This document shows positions 41,376 to 50,948 of a stretch of 64,000 nt of DNA, piece after piece. The notes under the pieces were generated by a model. The model made no database searches, had not been told where the DNA came from, and was given only the letters and a program-made list of their open reading frames with translations. The DNA is from Pengzhenrongella phosphoraccumulans (GTDB taxonomy: Bacteria; Actinomycetota; Actinomycetes; Actinomycetales; Cellulomonadaceae). Position numbers and translations under genes: made by a program. Positions within the stretch are counted from its first letter, which is position 1; each line of letters starts with the position of its first letter. Where the stretch lies: positions 2,852,001 through 2,916,000 of the forward strand of contig NZ_CP144210.1 in NCBI RefSeq assembly GCF_045689905.1, read 5' to 3'.

Positions 41376-42368
41376 ATGAGCTCGGACGACTACATCCTCG
41401 ACCCCGGCGTGCGGGCGCTGCTGGTCGACCTCGAGCTGTCACCGGCAGACGTCTTGGGCCGAGCGGCGCTGCCCGCCGACCTGCTCGCCCGGACGCCGGT
41501 GTCCGTGACCCCGGCCCAGCACGCCGCGTTCTGGGCCGCGATCCAGGACGAGTCGGGCGACCCGAACCTGCCGATCACGCTCGCCCGGGCGTTGCGGGTC
41601 GAGGTCTTTCAGCCGCCCATCTTCGCGGCCCTGTGCAGCCCGAACCTCGAGGTCGCGGCACAGCGGATCTCGACCCACAAGCGGCTCGTCGGCCCCCTGC
41701 GGGTCGTGGTCGACCGTTCCGCGCACGGGCTGCGACTGACACCCCGGTGGCCGCCCGGTGCCCCGGTCGACGACGGGTTCGTGCTGTTCGAGCTGCTGTT
41801 CTGGGTGGCGTTGGCGCGGCTCGCGACCCGCGTGCAGGTCCAGCCGATCCAGCTCACCGTCCCGCGGCCGCCCGCGGACCACGACGCCTACCGGGACTAC
41901 CTCGGGATCGAGGTCGGCCGCGGTCGCGTGCCGGCGGTGACCTTCTCGCTGCTCGACGCCGGCCGGCCGTTCCTGACGGCGGACGAGGGGATGTGGCGCT
42001 CTTTCGAGCCCGAGCTGCGCCGGCGCCTGGGGGAGCTGGACGCGAGGGCCACGGCGGCCGATCGGGTCCGGGCGGCGCTCCTCGAGCTGCTGCCGGCGGG
42101 AGAGTCGACGATGCCGCCGGTCGCCCACCGCCTGGGGGTCAGCACCCGCACGCTGCAGCGGCGCCTGCACGGTGAGGGGACGACCTTCCAGGCGGTGCTC
42201 ACCGCCACCCGGGAGGCGCTGGCGCGGCACTATCTCGCGGAGCCGGCCATGCCCGCCGCGGAGATCTCGTTCCTGCTCGGGTACGAGGACGCCAACTCCT
42301 TCTACCGGGCCTTCCACGGGTGGACCGGCCAGACGCCGAGACGCGTGCGCGCGGCCTTGTCCGCCTGA
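41376..42368 (+). CDS. AraC-family regulator with Arabinose_bd (DUF-type) N-terminal domain
   Basis: A 330-residue regulator starting at ATG 41376. The N-terminal ligand domain (about 1-205) matches the OruR/ArgR-like Arabinose_bd type (LARALRVEVFQPPIFAALCSPNLEVAAQRI). The two AraC HTH motifs lie at about 235-320, with MPPVAHRLGVSTRTLQRRLHGEG and AEISFLLGYEDANSFYRAFHGWTGQTP. It is five bases from the SDR gene and presumably co-transcribed. The likely target is this operon, though no operator is recognised. Confidence 0.88.
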   Translation: MSSDDYILDPGVRALLVDLELSPADVLGRAALPADLLARTPVSVTPAQHAAFWAAIQDESGDPNLPITLARALRVEVFQPPIFAALCSPNLEVAAQRISTHKRLVGPLRVVVDRSAHGLRLTPRWPPGAPVDDGFVLFELLFWVALARLATRVQVQPIQLTVPRPPADHDAYRDYLGIEVGRGRVPAVTFSLLDAGRPFLTADEGMWRSFEPELRRRLGELDARATAADRVRAALLELLPAGESTMPPVAHRLGVSTRTLQRRLHGEGTTFQAVLTATREALARHYLAEPAMPAAEISFLLGYEDANSFYRAFHGWTGQTPRRVRAALSA

Positions 42369-42414
42369 CCTTGTCCACCTGACCTCGTCCGCCTGAGGGT
42401 CGCGCTGTGGCGGG

Positions 42415-43413
42415 TCAGCGCGGTGGGGCCGTGGACCCCCGCACGACGAGCGACGTCGGCAGCCGCACGTGCGTCTGCTCGACGGGTGCGCCGTCCATGA
42501 GCGCGATCAGCATCGTGATGCCGGCCGCGCCCATCGTCTGCAGCGGCTGGTGCACGGTGGTGAGCGCGGGGCTCGTCCGGATGGACTCGGGGATGTCGTC
42601 GAAGCCCACGACCGACAGGTCGCCCGGCACGTCGAGGCCCATCTCACGGGCCACGTCCATGGTCCCCATCGCGGACTGGTCGTTGGCGGCGAAGACCGCG
42701 GTCGGGCGGTCGGGCAGGGACAGCAGGGCGATGGCGGGCGAGCGGGCGGCGTCGCGGCGGTAAGCGCCGATGCGGATGAGGTCCGGGTCCACCTCGAGCC
42801 CGGCCTCGGCGTGCGCCTGCCGGAACCCCGCCTCGCGCAGGATGGACGACTCCAGGTCCGCGCGGCCGGCCAGGAAGGCGATGCGCCGGTGACCGAGCTC
42901 GATGAGGTGCCGGGTCGCGAGCACGGCCCCGCCGAGGCTGTCGGCGTCGACCGTGGGCAGCCCGGCCGGCCCGGCGTGCGGGTCGATCGACACGAGCGGC
43001 ACGCCCGCGTCGGCGTCCACCACGGTCGGCGTGACCATGATCGCGCCGTCGATGAGGGTGCCGCTGAGCCGCGACAGGCTGCGCCGCTCCCACCCCGGTC
43101 CAGTGCTCTGGCGGCTCCCGGTGTAGGCGAGCAGCTCGTAGTCGGTGTCGGCCAGGGCGGCCGCGGTCCCCTTGAGGATCTCGGCGCTGAACGGTTCGAA
43201 CTCGGCCACGAGGATGCCGATGACATGCGTCCGGTGCGAGCGCAGGCTACGGGCGACGAGGCTCGGCTCGTAGGCGAGCTCCTTGACGACGGTCTGCACC
43301 CGCAGCGCGGTGCCCACCGCGATCCCGTACCGCCCGTTGATCACCTTGGACACGGTCGAGACGGAGACGCCGGCCGCGAGGGCGACGTCGGTGATCGTCG
43401 CTCGGCGTGTCAT
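42415..43413 (-). CDS. LacI-family regulator of the xylo-oligosaccharide operon
   Basis: A 332-residue LacI repressor. ATG at 43411-43413. No good RBS is visible, which would fit a leaderless transcript. HTH ATITDVALAAGVSVSTVSKVING and hinge at 1-60; periplasmic-binding-like ligand domain with HVIGILVAEFEPFSAEI and TAVFAANDQSAMGTMDVARE. It is divergent from the solute-binding-protein gene at 43650. A 12-bp palindrome at 43444-43455 between them is the probable operator. The inducer is probably a xylo-oligosaccharide, judged from the operon. Confidence 0.87.
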   Translation of the reverse strand: MTRRATITDVALAAGVSVSTVSKVINGRYGIAVGTALRVQTVVKELAYEPSLVARSLRSHRTHVIGILVAEFEPFSAEILKGTAAALADTDYELLAYTGSRQSTGPGWERRSLSRLSGTLIDGAIMVTPTVVDADAGVPLVSIDPHAGPAGLPTVDADSLGGAVLATRHLIELGHRRIAFLAGRADLESSILREAGFRQAHAEAGLEVDPDLIRIGAYRRDAARSPAIALLSLPDRPTAVFAANDQSAMGTMDVAREMGLDVPGDLSVVGFDDIPESIRTSPALTTVHQPLQTMGAAGITMLIALMDGAPVEQTHVRLPTSLVVRGSTAPPR

Positions 43414-43443
43414 AGGAGGAAGACTACCCGTTAGGAAAACGTT

Positions 43444-43455
43444 ATCGATATCGAT
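43444..43455. promoter_or_regulatory. LacI-type operator in divergent promoter region
   Basis: ATCGATATCGAT is a perfect 12-bp palindrome, preceded by GAAAACGTT and followed directly by a TTGACG -35 (43455-43460) reading toward the importer operon. It is typical of LacI repression at the -35. Confidence 0.65.
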
Positions 43456-43649
43456 TGACGACGCACGGTTTCGTCTGCCAGAGTGACGACTGCGCCCCAC
43501 TGTCGACGACGACGGGGCGGCAGCGACGAAGTGACGGAAGGCATGGCACGGCGGGCACGGGTTGACGAACCGGTGGCGGCTGCGGTCCCTGGTTCGCCCC
43601 GCGAGGGGCCACCTTCACTCTGGCTAACTCAACGAAGAGGACAGATCTG

Positions 43650-44942
43650 ATGAATGCTCGGAAGATCCTGGCGGTCACGGCCGCCATGGCGATGGGGGTC
43701 GTGGGGCTCAGCGCCTGCGGCGGCGGCGACAGCGGAAGCGACACGGCCTCCGCCGGCGGCGACGTGGCGATGACGTTCTGGCACAACTCGACCACCGGCG
43801 ACGGCAAGGCGTTCTGGGCAACCACGGCTGCCGACTTCGAGGCGGCGAACCCGGGGGTGAAGATCACCATCCAGGCCATCCAGAACGAGGACATGGACGG
43901 CAAGCTCCAGACCGCGCTCAACTCGGGCGATGCGCCCGACATCTTCATGGCTCGCGGCGGCGGCAAGCTGTCCGACGTCGTCACGGCCGGTCAAGCGCAG
44001 GAGATCACGGTCGACGACGCCACCAAGGCCGCCGTCGGCGACGCGGCGTTCAGCGCCTTCACCGTGGACGGCAAGGTCTACGGCATGCCGATGTCGATCC
44101 TCCCGGGCGGCATCTACTACAGCAAGGACCTGTTCACGCAGGCCGGGATCACCGGCACGCCGACGACCATCGCCGACCTCGAGGCCGACGTGCAGAAGCT
44201 CAAGGACGCCGGGATCGCCCCGATCGCCCTCGGAGCCAAGGACGCCTGGCCCGCTGCGCACTGGTACTACTTCTTCGCGCTGCGCGCCTGCTCGCAGGAC
44301 ACCCTGGACAAGGCGACCGCCGACAAGAAGTTCGACGACAAGTGCTGGACCAAGGCGGGCGACGACCTCGCGGCCTTCTCCGCGACCAACCCGTTCAACG
44401 AGGGCTTCCTGACCACCTCCGCCCAGCAGGGTGCCGGCTCGTCGGCCGGCCTGCTGGCCAACCACCAGGCGGCCATGGAGCTCATGGGTGCCTGGGACCC
44501 GGGAGTAATCGCGTCCCTGACGCCTGACAAGAAGCCGCTGGCCGACCTGGGCTGGTTCCCCTTCCCGGAGATCAGCGGCGGCGCCGGTGAGGCCGGAGCC
44601 ATGATGGGTGGCCTCGACGGCTACGCCTGCTCCAAGGCAGCCCCGAAGGAGTGCTCGCAGTTCCTGAACTTCGCGATGCAGCAGAAGTACCAGGAGGGCT
44701 ACGCCACTGCCTTCCAGACGCTGCCCGCCAGCAAGGACGCGCAGAGCGTCGTCACCACACCGGCACTGATGGACGTCCTGGCGACCTACAACAAGGCGCC
44801 CTACGTCTCGCTGTGGCTCGACACGCTGTACGGCCAGAACGTCGGCAACGCGCTCAACGCCGGAGTTGTCAACCTGCTCGCAGGTCAGGGCGACTCGGCC
44901 GCGATCGTCAAGTCCGTGGTCGACGCCGCGGCCAAGGAGTAG
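43650..44942 (+). CDS. ABC importer solute-binding lipoprotein (xylo-oligosaccharide operon)
   Basis: A 430-residue family-1 extracellular binding protein. ATG 43650. Signal peptide with lipobox LSAC, Ser/Gly/Asp-rich linker, then MTFWHNSTTGDGKAFW and FEAANPGVKITI, the classic start of oligosaccharide-binding proteins. PDIFMARGGGKL and LMGAWDPGVI follow. It delivers sugar to the permeases encoded 9 bp and further downstream. The enzymes of the operon point to xylo- or arabinoxylo-oligosaccharides. Confidence 0.9.
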   Translation: MNARKILAVTAAMAMGVVGLSACGGGDSGSDTASAGGDVAMTFWHNSTTGDGKAFWATTAADFEAANPGVKITIQAIQNEDMDGKLQTALNSGDAPDIFMARGGGKLSDVVTAGQAQEITVDDATKAAVGDAAFSAFTVDGKVYGMPMSILPGGIYYSKDLFTQAGITGTPTTIADLEADVQKLKDAGIAPIALGAKDAWPAAHWYYFFALRACSQDTLDKATADKKFDDKCWTKAGDDLAAFSATNPFNEGFLTTSAQQGAGSSAGLLANHQAAMELMGAWDPGVIASLTPDKKPLADLGWFPFPEISGGAGEAGAMMGGLDGYACSKAAPKECSQFLNFAMQQKYQEGYATAFQTLPASKDAQSVVTTPALMDVLATYNKAPYVSLWLDTLYGQNVGNALNAGVVNLLAGQGDSAAIVKSVVDAAAKE

Positions 44943-44951
44943 TCACCAGCC

Positions 44952-45968
44952 ATGAGTGATTCCTCGGGCGAGGGCAAGCTCGCCGTGATGTCCCCGCCCG
45001 AGGGCCCCTCGGCTACCGGGGACGGTGCCCGCACTACGCCGTCCCCGCGCCGCCGGCCCCGGGGAGCCGACTGGCGCAAACGCCTGGAGATCCTTCTCCT
45101 GGCCGGTCCCGCCATCGCGCTCTTCGTCACCTTCGTGATGTTCCCGGTCGTGCTGGCCGCGTACTACGGATTCTTCAAGTGGAAGGGCTTCGGGCCCCCC
45201 ACCAACTTCGTGGGTCTCGACAACTACCTCACGATCTTCCAGGACTCGACGTTCCAGGACGCGCTCCAGCACAACGCGGTCATCGTGGTGCTGTCCCTGG
45301 CGCTGCAGGGCCCGGCGGCGGTGCTGCTGGCGCTCCTGCTCAACCAGAACATGCGCGGCCGCTCGCTCGTGCGGGTGCTGATCTTCGTGCCCTACGTCGT
45401 GTCCGAGGTGATCGTCGGCACCGGCTGGAGCCTCATGCTCCAGACCAACGGCGCCATCAACGATCTGCTGATCAAGGCGGGGCTGCCGGGCTGGACGGTC
45501 GACTGGCTGTCCGACCCCAAGATCGCCATCTGGTCGCTGATGCTCATCATCACCTGGAAGTACATCGGCTTCGCCGTGATCCTCTTCCTGGCCGGCCTGC
45601 AGAGCATCCCCACCGAGCTCTTCGAAGCGGCGGCCATCGACGGCGCCTCCTACTGGCAGACGCAGCGCCGCATCACCCTGCCGCTGCTGGGACCGACGAT
45701 CCGGATCTGGGCGTTCCTGTCGATGATCGGCGCGCTGCAGCTGTTCGACCTCGTCTACATCATCTGGGGCCAGTACGTCGCCGCGACGGCCGGGACCTCG
45801 ACGATGGCCACCTACATGGTGGTCAACGGCCGCAACGCCGGGAACTACGGCTTCGGCAACGCCGTCGCCGTGGTCCTGTTCCTCATCTCGCTCGTCCTCG
45901 CTCTCACCTATCAGCGGTACGTGCTCAAGCGCGACACCGAGGGTGCCCTCACGGAAGGAAAGAAGTGA
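44952..45968 (+). CDS. ABC sugar importer permease, MalF-type
   Basis: A 338-residue permease with a charged 45-residue N-terminus and six membrane helices. The permease signature EAAAIDGASYWQTQRRITLPLL contacts the ATPase. The long sequence VVVLSLALQGPAAVLLALLLN is helix 2. It pairs with the next gene, with which it shares one base (TGATG). No ATP-binding subunit gene is in the operon. Confidence 0.9.
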   Translation: MSDSSGEGKLAVMSPPEGPSATGDGARTTPSPRRRPRGADWRKRLEILLLAGPAIALFVTFVMFPVVLAAYYGFFKWKGFGPPTNFVGLDNYLTIFQDSTFQDALQHNAVIVVLSLALQGPAAVLLALLLNQNMRGRSLVRVLIFVPYVVSEVIVGTGWSLMLQTNGAINDLLIKAGLPGWTVDWLSDPKIAIWSLMLIITWKYIGFAVILFLAGLQSIPTELFEAAAIDGASYWQTQRRITLPLLGPTIRIWAFLSMIGALQLFDLVYIIWGQYVAATAGTSTMATYMVVNGRNAGNYGFGNAVAVVLFLISLVLALTYQRYVLKRDTEGALTEGKK

Positions 45969-46855
45969 TGGCGACGATCACCGCACCTCCCCTGAGCCCG
46001 ACGGCCCCGCCCGCGAGGGCCGCCCGCAAGCGGCCCAGCCTGAACCGGGCCGGCTGGCTCACCTACGTCATCGCGTTCGCCCTGGTGGGGATCTGCATCG
46101 GGCCGGTGCTCTACATCATCATCGGCGGCTTCCGGACCAACGCCGAGATCACCCTCGACCCGGCCGGGTGGCCGACCAGCTGGCAGTTCGTCAACTACTC
46201 CGAGGTCCTGCAGAGCTCGATCTTCTGGCGCCAGGTCACCAACTCCGTCATCTGCGGCCTCTTCACCACCATCGGCGTCGTCGTCCTGGGCGTGGCGGCC
46301 AGCTTCGTGCTCGCCCGCTACAACTTCTCGGGGCGGACGGCGATGTACTCGCTCTTCGCCGCCGGGCTGATGTTCCCGATGACGGTCGCGATCACCCCGC
46401 TGTACATCATGATCCGGGGCCTGGGGCTCACGGACAGCCTGGCCGGCATCATCCTGCCGCAGATCGCCTTCGCCCTGCCGACCACGATCATCATCCTGGT
46501 GCCCTTCCTGCGGGCCATCCCGAAGGAGCTCGAGGAGGCCGCTGCGATCGACGGCGCGAGCCGGCTCGGCTTCTTCTTCCGGATGGTCGTCCCGCTCTCG
46601 CTCCCGGGCGTGGTGACGGTCGGCATCCTGGCGTTCATCGCGAGCTGGAACAGCTACATGCTCCCGCTGTTCATCCTCAACAACGAGTCGATGTACACGC
46701 TGCCGCTCGGCGTCCAGGCGTTCGCGTCGCAGTACTCGGTGGACACCGCCCGGGTGCTCGCGTTCACGTCCTTGTCGATGATCCCGGCCCTGGTGTTCTT
46801 CTCGCTCTTCGAGCGCCGCATCATCGGCGGCCTGTCGGGAGCCGTCAAGGGCTGA
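45968..46855 (+). CDS. ABC sugar importer permease, MalG-type
   Basis: A 295-residue permease starting at ATG 45968, one base before the previous gene ends. Six membrane helices. EEAAAIDGASRLGFFFRMVVPLS is the ATPase-contact loop. The C-terminal half ends SLFERRIIGGLSGAVKG, typical of MalG-type partners. Energy is presumably supplied by a shared MsiK/UgpC-like ATPase encoded elsewhere, as is common for actinobacterial sugar importers. Confidence 0.9.
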   Translation: MATITAPPLSPTAPPARAARKRPSLNRAGWLTYVIAFALVGICIGPVLYIIIGGFRTNAEITLDPAGWPTSWQFVNYSEVLQSSIFWRQVTNSVICGLFTTIGVVVLGVAASFVLARYNFSGRTAMYSLFAAGLMFPMTVAITPLYIMIRGLGLTDSLAGIILPQIAFALPTTIIILVPFLRAIPKELEEAAAIDGASRLGFFFRMVVPLSLPGVVTVGILAFIASWNSYMLPLFILNNESMYTLPLGVQAFASQYSVDTARVLAFTSLSMIPALVFFSLFERRIIGGLSGAVKG

Positions 46856-46919
46856 GCGCCCCTCGAGCTGCTCCCGCTGGACCCCCCTGCGTCACGACGT
46901 ATCAAGAGAAGGACCCGAC

Positions 46920-49343
46920 GTGTTCGACGACGCCCCCGTACTGCCCCGCGCGTCCGAGCGCGTGCGCGCGCTGCACGCCCAGATGACGCTCGAAGAGAAG
47001 CTCGCCCAGCTCGTGGGCTACTGGCTCGACCAGAACGGCACGGTCGCGCCGATGCAGTCCGAGATGGCCGCGGGCCAGCAGGGCTCGGCCGAGCTCGGCG
47101 AGATCACCCGTCACGGCATCGGGCACTACACCCGGGTCTACGGCACCCGCCCGGTCGACCCGGTCGAGCGCGCGGCGTGGCTGTGGGCCGAGCAGCGCCG
47201 GCTCAAGCGCACCACGCGCCTGGGCATCCCCGCCCTCGTCCACGAGGAGTGCCTCACCGGCCTCGCCGCGTGGCAGGCCGCGACGTACCCGACGCCGCTC
47301 GCATGGGGCGCGTCGTTCGACCCCGAGCTGGTCCAGCAGGCGGCGCGTGCGATCGGTGACTCGATGCGGCAGCTCGGGATCCATCAGGGCCTGGCGCCCG
47401 TGCTCGATGTCGTGCGCGACCCGCGCTGGGGTCGCGTCGACGAGTGCATCGGCGAGGACCCGTACCTGGTCGGCACGATCGGCACCTCCTACGTGCTCGG
47501 GCTCCAGGCGGCCGGCGTGCACGCCACGCTCAAGCACTTCGTGGGCTACTCGGGCTCGAAGTCGGGTCGCAACCACGCACCCGTGAGCGCCGGTCCGCGC
47601 GAGGTCGCCGACGTCTACCTCCCGCCGTTCGAGATGGCGGTGCTCGACGGCGGCGCCTGGTCGGTGATGAACTCCTACAACGACGTCGACGGCGTGCCGA
47701 TGGCGTCGAACACCGAGTACCTCACCACCGTCCTGCGCGAGCGGTGGGGGTTCGACGGCGTCGTCGTCGCCGACTACTTCGCGGTTGCGTTCCTGCAGGT
47801 CATGCACGCCATCGCCGCCGACCGCGGCGAGGCCGCCGCACTCGCGCTCGAGGCCGGCATCGACATCGAGCTGCCCACCGGGGACGCCTATCTGCAGCCG
47901 CTGGCGGACCGGGTCCGCGCCGGCGCGCTCGACGTCGCGTTCGTCGACCGGGCCGTGCTGCGCGCGCTGACGCAGAAGGAGGAGCTGGGCCTGCTCGACC
48001 CCGAGGCGTTCGAGGACGAACCGCCGCAGGCGATCGACCTCAACTCCCCGCGGCACCAGTCGCTCGCTCGCCACCTCGCGCAGGAGTCGGTGGTCCTGCT
48101 GTCGAACGACGGCGTGCTGCCGCTGAACGCGTGGGCGTCGGCCCCGGTGCGCGTCGCCGTCGTCGGCCCCAACGCCCACCGCGCCGAGGCGCTCATGGGC
48201 TGCTACTCGTTCGCCAACCACGTGCTGGCCCACCATCCCGAGTTCCCGCTCGGCATCGAGATCCCGACGGTCGTCGACGCGCTCCCCGCCGCGTTCGCCG
48301 CCGCCGGGCTGCCGCTGCCCGAGCTCGTGTTCGCCGAGGGGTGCGGGGTCGAGGGCGAGGACACCGCCGGGTTCGCCGCCGCCGTCGCCGCCGCGCAGGG
48401 TGCGGACGTCGCGGTCGTCGTCGTCGGCGACCAGGCCGGCTTGTTCGGCCGGGGCACGGTCGGTGAGGGCAACGACTGCGAGTCGCTCGAGCTGCCGGGC
48501 GTCCAGCGCCAGCTCGTCGAGGCGCTGCTGGCGACCGGCACGCCCGTGGTCATGGTGTTGCTGACCGGTCGTCCCTACGCGATCGGCTGGGCGCTGGACG
48601 CGTCCGGCGCGCGTCCCGGCGCGGTGCTGCAGGCGTTCTTCCCCGGCGAGGGTGGCGGGTTGGCGATCGCCGACGTCGTGGCCGGGGTCGTGAACCCGTC
48701 CGGCCGCCTGCCCGTGTCGATGCCGCGCTCGACCGGGGCGCAGCCGTACTCCTACCTGCACCCGATCCTCGGGGGGCCGTCCGACGTGACGTCGACCGAC
48801 CCGACCCCGCTGCGCCCGTTCGGCTTCGGGCTGTCGTACTCCGCATTCGCGTACAGCGACCTCGTGGTCGACGCCTCGGTGGCGGCCGGCGGCACGTTCA
48901 GCGCCGCCGTGACCGTGACCAACACCGGGACCGTCGCGGGAACCGACGTCGTGCAGCTCTACGGGCACGACGTGCAGGGCAGCCTGCCGCGGCCCGTGGT
49001 GGCGCTGCTCGGCTACGCGCGGGCGGACCTCGAGCCCGGCGCGTCCAGCCGGGTGACGTTGACGGTGCCGACCACGCGGTTCGCGTTCGCAAGTCGACAG
49101 CTGGTCAGGATCGTCGAGCCGGGCGACGTCGAGGTCTGGGTCGGCTCGCACGCCGGCGCCTCGCACGTCGGGACGAGCGTCACGGAGTCCACCGGCGGCG
49201 TGATCTCCAACGGCAGGCCCGCCGGCGCGCGCGAGCTCCCGGGTACCGCCACTGCACGCGCCGTCGTCGCGATCACGGGCGAGGTGCACCGGGTCTCGAC
49301 GTCCGACGCCCGCTGGGTCGAGGTCAAGGTCGTGGCTTCGTGA
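46920..49343 (+). CDS. GH3 beta-xylosidase/beta-glucosidase, cytoplasmic
   Basis: An 807-residue GH3 enzyme, GTG 46920. No signal peptide. The (alpha/beta)8 domain has LGIPALVHEECLTG, LAPVLDVVRDPRWGR, KHFVGYSGSKSGRNHAP and nucleophile Asp in VVVADYFAVAF (D285). The alpha/beta sandwich (from about 395) and C-terminal FN3-like domain (about 660-740) follow. Architecture and HEECLTG region are like beta-xylosidases. It would split imported xylo-oligosaccharides from the non-reducing end. GTGA overlap with the GH43 gene links the two translationally. Confidence 0.88.
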   Translation: MFDDAPVLPRASERVRALHAQMTLEEKLAQLVGYWLDQNGTVAPMQSEMAAGQQGSAELGEITRHGIGHYTRVYGTRPVDPVERAAWLWAEQRRLKRTTRLGIPALVHEECLTGLAAWQAATYPTPLAWGASFDPELVQQAARAIGDSMRQLGIHQGLAPVLDVVRDPRWGRVDECIGEDPYLVGTIGTSYVLGLQAAGVHATLKHFVGYSGSKSGRNHAPVSAGPREVADVYLPPFEMAVLDGGAWSVMNSYNDVDGVPMASNTEYLTTVLRERWGFDGVVVADYFAVAFLQVMHAIAADRGEAAALALEAGIDIELPTGDAYLQPLADRVRAGALDVAFVDRAVLRALTQKEELGLLDPEAFEDEPPQAIDLNSPRHQSLARHLAQESVVLLSNDGVLPLNAWASAPVRVAVVGPNAHRAEALMGCYSFANHVLAHHPEFPLGIEIPTVVDALPAAFAAAGLPLPELVFAEGCGVEGEDTAGFAAAVAAAQGADVAVVVVGDQAGLFGRGTVGEGNDCESLELPGVQRQLVEALLATGTPVVMVLLTGRPYAIGWALDASGARPGAVLQAFFPGEGGGLAIADVVAGVVNPSGRLPVSMPRSTGAQPYSYLHPILGGPSDVTSTDPTPLRPFGFGLSYSAFAYSDLVVDASVAAGGTFSAAVTVTNTGTVAGTDVVQLYGHDVQGSLPRPVVALLGYARADLEPGASSRVTLTVPTTRFAFASRQLVRIVEPGDVEVWVGSHAGASHVGTSVTESTGGVISNGRPAGARELPGTATARAVVAITGEVHRVSTSDARWVEVKVVAS

Positions 49344-50947
49344 CGGTCGTCGCGAACCCGCTGCTGCCGGGGTGCTACCCCGACCCGACGATCTGCCGCG
49401 TCGGGGCGGACTTCTACCTCGTCACCTCGACCTTCGAGTACGTCCCCGGCCTGCCGGTCTTCCACAGCGTCGACCTGGTCAGCTGGGAGCAGCTCGGGCA
49501 CGTCGTCGACCGGCCCGGCCAGCTCGACTACGACGGCATCGCCTCGTCGGGCGGGTTGTACGCGCCCACGCTGCGCCATCACGACGGCGTCTTCTGGCTG
49601 GTCTGCACCCTCGTGGACCAGCACGACGCCGCCCGCGGCGGCAACTTCCTGATGACCGCGACCGACCCCGCCGGCCCGTGGTCCGACCCGGTGTGGCTCG
49701 ACGTCGACGGCATCGACCCGTCGATCTTCTTCGACGACGACGGCCGGATCTGGGTGCACGGCACGCGGCTGGCGCCCACGCCGCAGTGGCACGACCAGAC
49801 CGAGGTGTGGGTGCGGGAGCTCGACCCGGCGACGCGGCAGCTCGTCGGGCCCGAGCACCTCATCTGGAACGGCGCGCTCCGCAACGTCGTCTGGGCGGAG
49901 GCGCCGCACCTGTACAAGGTCGACGGCACCTACTACCTCCTGGCCGCCGAGGCGGGCACCGAGTTCCACCACGCCGTCTCGGTCGCGCGGGCCGACTCGG
50001 TGACCGGGCCCTACGTCGGCAGCAAGGGCAACCCGGTCCTCACCCACCGGCACCTCGGCCGCGGTTCCGACGTCGTCGGCGTCGGGCATGCCGACCTCGT
50101 GCAGGCCGCGGACGGCAGCTGGTGGGCCCTCGCCCTGGGGATGCGCCCGTACGGCGGGTACCACTACAACCTCGGCCGCGAGACGTTCCTCGTGCCCGTC
50201 GGGTGGGAGGACGGTTGGCCGGTGTTCGCCCCGGGGCAGGGGAGGGTCCCGGCCGAGGTCGAGGTGCCGTTCGCTGGACCGGCGCGGCTCGGCGTCGCCC
50301 AGGGCGCCGCCTCGGGCGTCGTCGGCCCCGACGACCTCCGGTGGACGTCGCTGCGCCGACCGGCGGCCGAGTTCGCGACGCCGCGGGGCGAGGGGTGGGA
50401 CCTGGCGATGCGACCGAGCACGCTGGTCGACCCGGTCACCCCGGCGTTCCTCGGGGTCCGCCAGCAGCACATCGACGTCGACGTGCAGGTGACCTTCACG
50501 GTGGACCTCGCCGCAGGGGAGGACGTCGGCCTGACCGTGCGCCAGTCCGAGCAGGACCACGTGCGGTTGTTCGTCACCGGTTCGGACGGTTCGGAAGGTG
50601 CCGGGGGCCACAGCGCGCCGGGACGCCGGGTCGTCGTCGTGCATCGCCAGGGCGGGGTCGAGACCACGCTCGGCGACCTGCCGCTCGCGGGCGGCCCGGA
50701 CGAGAGCGTGACGTTGACCGTGCGCGCGCGGGGGCAGGACTACGCCCTGCTCGCCAGCACGGCCGGCACGGAGAACACCGCAGGCGCCGAACCCGAGACC
50801 GTCGCGGTGGTCGACGGCCGCACGCTCGAGAGCGTCGCGACCGGCGGGTTCCTCGGCCTGTGGATCGGGGTGTACGCCACGAGCAACGGGCGTCCGACGA
50901 CGACGGTCGCGCACGTGCAGCGGTTCGAGTACGTCCCGGCGGTGTGA
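49340..50947 (+). CDS. GH43 beta-xylosidase/alpha-L-arabinofuranosidase, cytoplasmic
   Basis: A 535-residue enzyme, GTG 49340 overlapping the GH3 stop. The N-terminal five-bladed propeller has NPLLPGCYPDPTI (base D15), DGIDPSIFFDDDG (D126) and WAEAPHLYK (acid E187). The C-terminal beta sandwich (about 330-530) is the GH43_C2/XynB-type domain with FLGVRQQHID, LTVRQSEQDHVRLF. No signal peptide. It resembles the two-domain XynB-like enzymes that release xylose or arabinose from short oligosaccharides. It is followed after one base by the GH10 gene. Confidence 0.9.
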   Translation: MTVVANPLLPGCYPDPTICRVGADFYLVTSTFEYVPGLPVFHSVDLVSWEQLGHVVDRPGQLDYDGIASSGGLYAPTLRHHDGVFWLVCTLVDQHDAARGGNFLMTATDPAGPWSDPVWLDVDGIDPSIFFDDDGRIWVHGTRLAPTPQWHDQTEVWVRELDPATRQLVGPEHLIWNGALRNVVWAEAPHLYKVDGTYYLLAAEAGTEFHHAVSVARADSVTGPYVGSKGNPVLTHRHLGRGSDVVGVGHADLVQAADGSWWALALGMRPYGGYHYNLGRETFLVPVGWEDGWPVFAPGQGRVPAEVEVPFAGPARLGVAQGAASGVVGPDDLRWTSLRRPAAEFATPRGEGWDLAMRPSTLVDPVTPAFLGVRQQHIDVDVQVTFTVDLAAGEDVGLTVRQSEQDHVRLFVTGSDGSEGAGGHSAPGRRVVVVHRQGGVETTLGDLPLAGGPDESVTLTVRARGQDYALLASTAGTENTAGAEPETVAVVDGRTLESVATGGFLGLWIGVYATSNGRPTTTVAHVQRFEYVPAV

Positions 50948-50948
50948 G

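Noticed and set aside
46902..49289. 795-codon minus-strand frame opposite the GH3 gene
   Set aside because: The GH3 catalytic motifs are on the plus strand. The minus frame has no start context or domain.
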